Shown here one piece after another: positions 20,570 through 64,000 of a stretch of 64,000 nt of DNA. Both the position numbers and the translations under genes were made by a program. Where the stretch lies: contig JAKTNV010000023.1 in the NCBI GenBank assembly GCA_022747635.1, positions 4,217,348-4,281,347 of the forward strand, given 5' to 3'. The stretch comes from Hetaerina americana. Lineage: Eukaryota > Arthropoda > Insecta > Odonata > Calopterygidae. Position 1 is the first letter of the stretch. Every line of letters starts with the position of its first letter. The notes under the pieces are model-generated. The model ran no database searches. It saw only the letters and a list, made by a program, of their open reading frames with translations, and was not told where the DNA came from.

Positions 20570-21605
20570 AATTAGAGGATTTCCTCGTCCAGAAAGGGCG
20601 AAATCTTTGACGAACTTAAAAAACTTGACGACTTATTCCGTAATTTAATGTCCAGATACCAAAGAACGACCGGGAAACTAGAAGCTAACGTAGGGCAAAG
20701 TTGCAATGCCAAGATGATAAGGGAAATTGCCCGGGAAGAGTTGACAAGCTGCAGCAAACCATGCATCACTCCGTCGTTTGCTGATATTGCTGCCATTCAG
20801 AGGAAGGACAACACGAACAAAGTCCTGCTCCCAGGTGGTTAGAAAATCACCACAGAACGTTGGACGGCAGTGATGATTTACCCCTATGATGACAACAAGG
20901 GCATCGAAACTAGTGAAGATACGAAGAAAGGAATTATGAAATTAATAGACCCGAGTAAAACCGGCATAAAAGTCACCAAACTAACGAAAATCAAGGCCAA
21001 GGGAGTTAGACTGGAGTCAGAAAACCATGATTTGGAATTGAAACTGAAAGAATATCAATGTGTTAACCAGAACATCCTAAAGATACGCAGAGAGGTTAAA
21101 AACAAACCAAGAATATGTATTACTGGCGTTAACTCGAACCTATCTGAAGACGACATACTGAAGTGTATCAGGAAACAAAACGACCTATTGGATACGTGCC
21201 ACCTTAAGCTAATCTTCAAGTTTGGGAAACGGGAAAGTACAAGAGTAAATTGCGTGATTGAAGTAGACTGTGAAACTAGGAAAACCTTGAACGACTTAAA
21301 AAGGGTCTATATCGGTTATGACTGACATAAAGTAAGTGATTACATCAAAATCACTCAGTGCTTTAAATGCCAAAAGTTCGGTCACATTTCGAAGAACTGC
21401 AATGCAGCAAACTCTGTGTGTGCCCATTGCTCTGAGGAGTACACTACTAAGGAATGCAAGAAGAATGAAGGAACACCCTTCTGTGCAAATTGTAAATTAG
21501 CCAAGCTCGAAGACTGCAGCCATAAGGCGTCAGATATTAAATGCGGTGTGTATCAAAGAAGGCTGCGGAACTTAACAGAGACAACAGACTATGGAGGCAT
21601 CTAGC
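20570..21605 (+). pseudogene. R1-like LINE ORF1 (gag-like with zinc knuckles), broken
   Basis: Frames at 20648-20842 and 20870-21325 encode a charged coiled-coil-like region followed by a segment reading NKPRICITGVNSNLSEDDIL, like the RNA-binding region of R1-type ORF1. The first CCHC knuckle CFKCQKFGHISKNC is at about 21359-21400, the second starts CAHCSEEYTTKEC at about 21418 and the third contains CANCKLAKLEDCSH. These knuckles bind the element's RNA. At least two stops (20840, 21323) interrupt it. Confidence 0.8.
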
Positions 21606-21718
21606 AATAGCCTTTATTAGCACAAGTCAATCTACAAGGTGCAAAGACGCCAACAGACGAACTAAGAGTAGTAAAGGAGCAGCTTCATTTAGACATTTGC
21701 CCTGCTCAAGAACCATAT

Positions 21719-24700
21719 ATGTTCAAAACACCTAACAGTAATTGGATTATTCCAGGACAGGGCCTTAAAACGAGAATTGTGCCCACCAGGTCAATAAATA
21801 GAGGATATGCGGCTATTATTGTGTTCAATGAAGACCTTGATATTCTGGAAATTACAAACTTTACGAATCAGTATATCGTTGTTGCAGAAGTGAGATCTCT
21901 CTTAGAATCTTTTAACAAAGTCAGTGCTTACTTCCCGCCAAGCCGTGACATTATTCCTTTTCTTTCGCAAACTCGCTCAATAATAGATCATTTTAAGACC
22001 AAACAATTGATAATATCTATGGATTCTAACGCCAAGAGTGAAACTTGGTTTAATTCAGCATCTGACACTAGGGGTAACCTCCTAGAAGAACTAATCTCTT
22101 CGACCAACCTGTTTATATTAAACCAACCTTGCGAACCTGAAACTTCTTAAAGTCTAAACGGCTCATGTAATATCGATCTAACTTTAATAAGTGCCCCACT
22201 TCTTAGAAAGATTAATGAGTGGAAAGTCAGGCCTGATGTAATAACAAGTGATCATCGGCTACTATTGATAAAAATTAAGGATGGCAAGAAGATATCGACA
22301 CCACAAAGAAGATTCAACTTTGGTAGCGTGCATTGGGGAAAATTCAATGATAGCTTCTAAAAAACTAGTTCATATTGATAGACATTTACTTCGGATTCCC
22401 AACTCAAAACACATCAATGAGCGTATTTCTAACTTAACCTCTGCCATTAACGACACGATGATGGAAAACATTCCGATTTACATCAAGCTCGATAATACCT
22501 GCGATAATCCAAGCTCGATAATCCAACCCAACCCCTTGGTGGACCGCTAAACTAGAACGCATGAAAAAAGTCGTAAAAAAACTTCGCAAAGACTACCAAA
22601 AGTGTAAGTCTCAGGTTAAAAATATCTTTCATTGCAGATATAAAACCAAGTTAAAGGAATACAAGCTCAAGATCAGAGAATCCAAACGTAAATCTTGAGA
22701 AATATTTAGCTCAAGACATCTTAGCAACAATGCTTGGGGATTCGTCTACAAACTATTTGCTGAAAAAGTTAAACTACCCGCGATACTTGGAACTTCTATC
22801 CTTGAGGACGGTAGCATCCCTCTTACGGAGGAAGAAATTAAAATATCATTAAACACCTTATTGCCCGACGATACTGCTGACAATTACGAACAATCGATTA
22901 TTAGGGAGGAGTCACTAATCATGCCGGACACCCCAGACATGGAACCGTTCAACGAGGACGAAATATTATTAGCGGTCCAACAAATCAAACCCAAGAAGGC
23001 ACCTGGACATGACCAGATACATGGGATCATATTAAAAACACTAGCCGGAAACCTGGCCAAATTCATTACAAACATCTTTAACGACTGTCTCATGTTTTCC
23101 TATTCCCCAGACTCATGGAAAATCGGAACCTTGCATATCATCTTAAAATCTAAGGAAAAGGATCCATCTGAACCTTCCTCATTCAGGCCAATCACACTGC
23201 TTCCGGATCTGGGAGAAACATTTGAAATCTATCTATCAAGGGCAGAATTGAAGCTATTTTCAGCAACACGCTCTACCACCCTAACGAATATGGATTTAGG
23301 AGAGGGAGAAGCACATCTGATGCCATTCACCATCTTTTACGGTTAATCGACAATCAAAGCAAATATACCATCGTCAACTTTATCGACATCAAAGGTGCAT
23401 TCGATTCCGTTTGGTGGCCTTCAGTTATACAGGAGCTCAAGACCCTAAGGATCCCAGCTAATCTAATAAAGCTTCTGATCAGCTATTTTAATAATAGAGA
23501 GGTCAGATACTCAACGCAAACAACAAAAACAAGCAAGATTTTAACAAGAGGCTGTCCACAGGGGTCTCCACCGCTCTACCACCCTAACGAAGTCGGTTCT
23601 TGGTCCGTTATTCTGGAATCTTATAACCAACCAGGTACTCAGAAGACTACTCAGCGCTGAAGTACCCAGAAGGTACTCAGCTCATTGCCTTCGCAGACGA
23701 CATGGCCCTGACTATAAAAGCAAGCATCAGAGACAAAATGGAACCCATGATTGCGGAATGTATGCATATAATTGAAAAATGGGCCACTGAAAACAATTTA
23801 ACGATATAGACTGCTAAAACCCAATACATGATCTTCGGAAGCAAGATGGCTAGGAACCCTACTGTGAAAATTTATAATAAAAACATAAATAGGGCGTACG
23901 TGTTTAAATACCTCGGAATTATGTTAGACGAGAAATTATCCTTCCAAGCCCATATTAACTACACCACCAATAAAATAAAGAAAATTTTCCAGGCAGCTCG
24001 GAGATGGTGCAGGTTTAAGTTCGGCACTGACTCCTTAATAACCATCTACAAAGGATTAAAAATTCCAATCACCACCTATGGCTGCGATATTTGGGTTCAT
24101 AAGATCAACCTAAGTAGAATCGACCGTAAAATAAAAGAAGCTCAAAGGCCCTGCCTGTTATCAATATGTAGGGGCTACTCTACGGTCAGCACTGATGCGT
24201 TGTGTATAATTTGTGGGCTACCACCCTTAAAATAAGAGATCCTGGAAAGAAATGCTATAATCAAATTACAATCTGGACAAAGGGCTAAACACTTCAATCT
24301 TGAACTTGATGAAAATCAATGTATAAGGAAAAACGTCCTAAAAAGAGACTGAGGGAAGAATCCATCATTCAGTGGCAATCTGACTGGGATAACAGTGACA
24401 AAGGCTCGTACACAAAGGACATTTTCCCTGTTATTTGCGATAGATTAAAACTAAAAATCAACCTTTCACACAAATGTACCCAAATGCTATCAGGCCTTGG
24501 AAATTTTTCAAATTACCTTCACAAAATTGGGAAATCGAGAACTAACCTATGTGATATCTGCTTAACAGAGGACACCGCCAAACACAGAATTGAAGAATGT
24601 ATCCGTTATGAAAAAATAAGACTAGAAATATGGCATAACATGGCGGCGAAGAAAATTAAATTGTGCGAAATAGTATTATTCTGCTTAAACACCATTTGTA

Positions 24701-24726
24701 AACTCCTATTTGATTTCGTCACGTGA
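21719..24726 (+). pseudogene. R1-like LINE ORF2 (endonuclease + reverse transcriptase), broken
   Basis: The endonuclease segment (21719-22270) includes YAAIIVFNEDLDI, VSAYFPPSRDI, IISMDSNAKSETWF and TSDHRLLLI, the catalytic blocks of the LINE endonuclease. The reverse transcriptase (about 22860-23830) includes IKPKKAPGHDQIHG, SFRPITLLPDLGETFE, a GCPQGSP block near 23550 and FADDMAL near 23690, where FADD replaces the commoner YADD. The 23828-24235 and 24319-24726 frames give the C-terminal part, with TTYGCDIWV and a Cys/His cluster (CDICLTEDTAKHRIEEC). Many stops and frameshifts are present. Confidence 0.82.
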
Positions 24727-25165
24727 GTGGTAATTAAGCAATGTAAGGAGGCACATCTAACACATTTTACTGTCAGTGTAAATTTTCCTATTTAACGTGC
24801 TCTACAACTAGGCGAAAAATCAAAATATATCATACATTCACGATACAAATTATTTTTATCTGTATATATTATGTTGTATGTTTCTGTACTTATGCTGATT
24901 ATTGTGAAAATATGTACTAATTGTACTTGAAGTGCCTAAATTCTAATGTTCTGTGTATTCTGTGAATGGTTAAGTGTGTAATTTCAAATGTATTATTATG
25001 TATGTTTTGGATACTTGAGAGTTTATGTAAATAACTGTTTAAAAATCTCATATCGGGTAACTTTGGTGATTGAAGACAAAAGGGGAATTTAAGCGTGAGC
25101 AGGTACCCCCTCAATCAACATATAGCAGTGTTGTATAACTATGTATGTTGCTACTGGAATAAACT

Positions 25166-27200
25166 ATTGATCTACGGGGAGGAGACTCACCGTAGTATTT
25201 AATACCAAGGTGGAGAATTTCAGTCTCTAACGGAAGAACGATCCATTTACCGACAGAACCATCGGTGGATAACATACTAAGGGAGATCGGCACCAGCGTT
25301 GTTGCGAAGCCACCATCGGAGTCGTACCATTTAGGAGAGTTTCCAACCGGCGTGGGAGTCTCCTACGCTTGGAGGGAGGCTATTCTGCCTCGATACCAGG
25401 GACAGCTTAAGGTTGTGAGTTCTTGCCCCACGGGCTAATCGCGAAGTCCGGGATTCCCCGGATTTCTCCGTGGGATAAGTTCCCAGAATGGTGACGGAAG
25501 TCTTGGCATGCAGCGCCTCTTCCAGTGGCGGGATCCCGGAGATCTGCCCTGATGCTGCATTTCCCGTCATCCATATCGTCACTCTGAGGTTCTTTCTGTT
25601 CACCACGATCTGGAATTTTCCCGCGGTGATGCTCGTGATTCCCCACCATCCCAGCGCTGCGTAAGAAAGGAGCGGACGTAGGACGGTCTGCTAGAGGATT
25701 AGTCTCCTTCGGACCGTGACACGGTGATTTACGAGGATCCCCTCTAATCGGCACCTCAGGGATGCCGGCCGCACTAGCCTTCCTATGATCCCATCCATCA
25801 CTTGTTCCCCATGGGTTTCACAAGGCCGTAATAGATAGCCTTGCGGCGGAGTTGCCATATTCTTATTCACTGCTCGTATGAAAAATATTCATTAAAAATC
25901 CAGGTGTTCCCCTTCTGTTAGGAACCAAAAGGAGTTAGCAGACTTCGCTGATGTATGAGTGAATTCTCCTTGAACAGGTTGTTTTGCGATTTAGTAATAC
26001 ATACGCGGTACAGCTTTCTTGAAGGACTACGTCAAAAGCCTGACAATTTTGAGGTGGAACCTAGTAAAGCGGGGGTGATCTTCTGCCCCTTTATTATTGA
26101 TGATGTTATGAACGAGCCCCGTCAGCCGCACAACCATCTCCATTTAAAGATCTGGATGCAGGTAAAAGCTATCTGGCTGCCGCTGTGCGTACGGTTCGAT
26201 GATTTGGACGGAAGTGGATCATTAGTTGGTGGGGTTGTCTGCGACTTCGGGGATTTTTGCTCGTAGAGCACCAGGCGCCTCCTAAGCGATGTTCCCACAG
26301 GATAAATTAGTATCCGTCCTTGGTACAAATGGTTGCCTCCGCCACGGGCTAAAATTACGATCTCTTCTATTTCCAATGATCACGGGTGAGGCGGCGGGTG
26401 GAAAATGTGCGGGAAATGAGAGCGGAAATGTAACGCTAATGGGTTTTCTTGGGTACGTGTCGTCTATTTAAACACTATGGAGATGCAGAGTCGGTTATGG
26501 GTGAAAAGGAGCGTGAGAAGTTGGAGGGGGCAGATGCCAAAGGAAAGTGGAGAATATCGCTCTTGGTGGGTAGGGGAGGAGGGAAAATTATCAAGACCGG
26601 TAGAGATGGGGGAGTTGGAGGGTTAAATGGAGTCATCGAAAGTTTTCACCGGTCCAAAGTGTGACAAGCATACCGTGCAATTGGGCGGGGGGAACCACCC
26701 CCAATGTCTTGGGTTCGGGGGAAGGATTTGCGGTTCCGGTTCCCCCGCAGTTACGTGTGGGGCGTGGAGGGAAGGTGGCGATATGGGGGCACAAGAAGGG
26801 GCGATAAGTAGGGAGAGATTTGCTACCAAACGAGGCCATAAATAACGCGGCAAAAAACATTTTAAATTAACCGTGTGGAGATCACCACGAAGAGATTTTG
26901 ACACGCCAATGGATGACACTGAGGATTTTGTTACTTTTTTGGTCTTTTGGGGTTGAAAAATATTAAAACCGGTGATTACAATTGATTTCGCGCGCTTCAA
27001 ATTCACAGAGAACATTGGCGTCCTGGGAACACCACGCACACATTCTCTGGCAAAAGAAAGACTCCAAGCTTGAGGTGCCCGGAACGGCGACCGTTGTAGA
27101 GACCAGCGAAAACATAATACCCTAAGTTGCCGTTGCCATATGCAGTGGTATAACCTATTTGTTCCCAAAGAGTCCTCCACTGTTGACCGATACACAAAAA
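25166..27200. other. GC-rich block without recognised content
   Basis: Composition is far more GC-rich than the flanks. The minus strand carries several open frames: 25111-25293 and its upstream extension (SPKWYDSDGGFATTLVPIS), 26122-26376 and a 190-codon frame at 26623-27195. Plus-strand frames at 25955-26266 and 26627-26845 overlap them. A GC-rich stem-prone stretch lies at about 26680-26760. It is not similar to the LINEs elsewhere in the window. It could be an unrecognised repeat or exons of a downstream gene; I cannot decide. Confidence 0.3.
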
Positions 27201-28637
27201 AACATTAAAAAATCAAATGACAAAAGAAACCAGCTCTTTTAACTAGGATTTATCAATTAAGTAGCACAAGCCTCCGGTTGTGTCAACTCACTGGTGACCT
27301 TAAAGGGATTTCATACCTATCAAAACCATTTGGTCTATATAGGGTCAAAATTACTTGACAATATCAGCATCCAGAGTTGAGGAGTGGGATCTCACATGAT
27401 TTTCCTGTAATAACTTATCTTTTAATGTGTATAATATAAATGGTTTCTCAGTAAGTACTAAAAATATCATATTGATTTAATCAGGAACCATAGCAAGTAT
27501 TTTTTTAAATGTTTTACCACCTTTCTAGGACCTAAGGAAGCTAAATATAAACAAAAACGTATCATTTTAATCCAGAAATGTTTGCCAAATAAATATGAAA
27601 AAGAATTCACATTTATATAACTGGCAAATAAAAATCTTATTGAATTTTAAATTTAACTAAGTCATTATGGTTTTCGTCTAATGAAAGTATTACCCTCAAA
27701 ATTAGACTTGTATCATTTCAAATTCTTACCACATTACAATTGTTCCCTCCAGTGAGTGACATTTTTTCATGATGGAAATAATTTTCAGCATTAATACGCT
27801 AATTTGAATTTTGTTATCAAATATTTTACATAAATATAAATAGGTCAATAATAAATTTTCAGATCAAAAATTTCATAAAAAATAAATGTTTAAAAATGCA
27901 CATGGGCAATCATTGGAATGTTACATTCTATCATAAATTCTATGATTTTATCACCTTTTGATTCTTGTAAACAATGCTGACAAGTCTACCATATTCATTC
28001 AAATTAGGGCATCTGATAGAAGATATACTCTAATTGCAGTATTTCTCATAGAGAACCCAATTGGATTTATTGAAACTACACAAGTAAAGCCAAAGTTTGG
28101 TTTATAAGAATTGCTGAAAGTAGTACTCTAAAATACAATACCAGGCTGAATACAGTTTATAAACATCAGAACAACAGAATGAAGATTAATTCTTGACCAA
28201 CAAATTAAAAAAGGCAATTAAAGTGCTTTTTTACTGGATTATAGCATACCTCCATCTGTTTAGATGATTTTAATTATGGATGCAGTGTGCTTGAACTATT
28301 ATAACTGCTCAGTCTACTTACAAAAATCAGCTACACTCTTGATGTAGCATCTTGATCACAAAAAAACAATATAATATATTGTCGAGAGCATTAAAGGCAT
28401 ATTGACTCATATGCTCAGGCTTTTTTGCAATAAATGTAAACAAAAACTAGTCATTAAACAAGAGTTAGTGATAATTTCAGTTTTAGCCACAAAAACTGCT
28501 ATCTCATGGGCAGATATGATGTAACCATGTCCCAGCTTTATAATCAAAAGCATTACCGTAAACAAATAAAACAAATATACGACAAAGAACTGATATAATC
28601 TAATGATGGACTATATCTGCAGCAACATATTAGCCTA
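27201..28637. other. AT-rich region downstream of ATM stop
   Basis: This holds the presumed ATM 3' UTR (minus strand, leftward from 28637) and intergenic DNA. A minus-strand AATAAA is present at 28066-28071, about 570 bp beyond the stop, and is a candidate polyadenylation signal. No other gene is supported. Confidence 0.45.
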
Positions 28638-63934
<35,297 letters not shown>

Positions 63935-64000
63935 CTGTTCAAAAACAAAATAATAGCCTTCATTTCCTTAGCATGATAAAATTTATTATACTCATAATTG

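Larger units (their letters stand above)
20450..25165 (+). mobile_element. R1-like LINE, decayed
   Basis: It has ORF1 with CCHC zinc knuckles followed by ORF2 with an apurinic-type endonuclease, reverse transcriptase and a C-terminal region of R1/I-superfamily type. Several stops and frameshifts break both. The 3' UTR is AT-rich (24730-25130) and an AATAAA is seen at 25158-25163; the exact 3' end is uncertain. No poly(A) tail or target duplication was identified, and the 5' limit is an estimate. Confidence 0.78.

Noticed and set aside
26623..27195. 190-codon minus-strand frame as a gene
   Set aside because: It has no recognised motif, the other strand is also partly open and composition is GC-rich, which lowers stop frequency. 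It is kept only as part of the unassigned block.

Overview
This is eukaryotic nuclear DNA, most likely from an arthropod and plausibly a hemimetabolous insect with TE-swollen introns; I cannot name the species. The evidence is a multi-exon ATM kinase gene with GT-AG introns plus arthropod-type mobile DNA: Polinton/adintovirus, Penelope-like, RTE-, R1- and CR1-like LINEs, mariners, a tRNA-derived SINE and a solo LTR.

Left part (about 1-17 kb): a heavily decayed Polinton/Maverick (adintovirus-like) element, all on the + strand. In order it holds protein-primed DNA polymerase B (interrupted by a Penelope-like insertion), a complete secreted matrix-metalloproteinase-like gene (signal peptide, cysteine-switch prodomain, catalytic HExxHxxGxxH, hemopexin repeats), an A32-like packaging ATPase, a small conserved basic protein, a DDE integrase with chromodomain, a penton/minor-capsid-like protein, a basic pVI/pX-like virion protein, a major capsid protein lacking its N-terminal half, an adenovirus-like maturation protease, a PC4-like segment and a Polinton-associated protein of unknown function. 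Most genes carry stops and frameshifts. A 53-bp minisatellite lies to the left; other minisatellites lie to the right. The MMP cargo is the most unusual content here.

Middle (17-28 kb): a 5' fragment of an RTE-like LINE, two diverged tandem-repeat arrays (18.2-19.85 kb), a decayed R1-like LINE (20.4-25.1 kb) and a GC-rich block I cannot assign (25.1-27.2 kb).

Right part (28.6-64 kb): the 3' half of an ATM (Drosophila tefu) orthologue on the minus strand. Nine coding exons cover the kinase domain and the FATC tail, and every exon junction agrees in phase. The gene continues past the right edge. Its introns hold several RTE copies, a TA microsatellite, a solo LTR, two SINEs, a near-complete mariner, two mariner relics and a CR1-like LINE whose ORF1 and ORF2 share one frame, separated only by a UGA-CUAG stop of the known readthrough type.

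The only host gene recognised is ATM. Almost everything else is mobile-element DNA or repeats.
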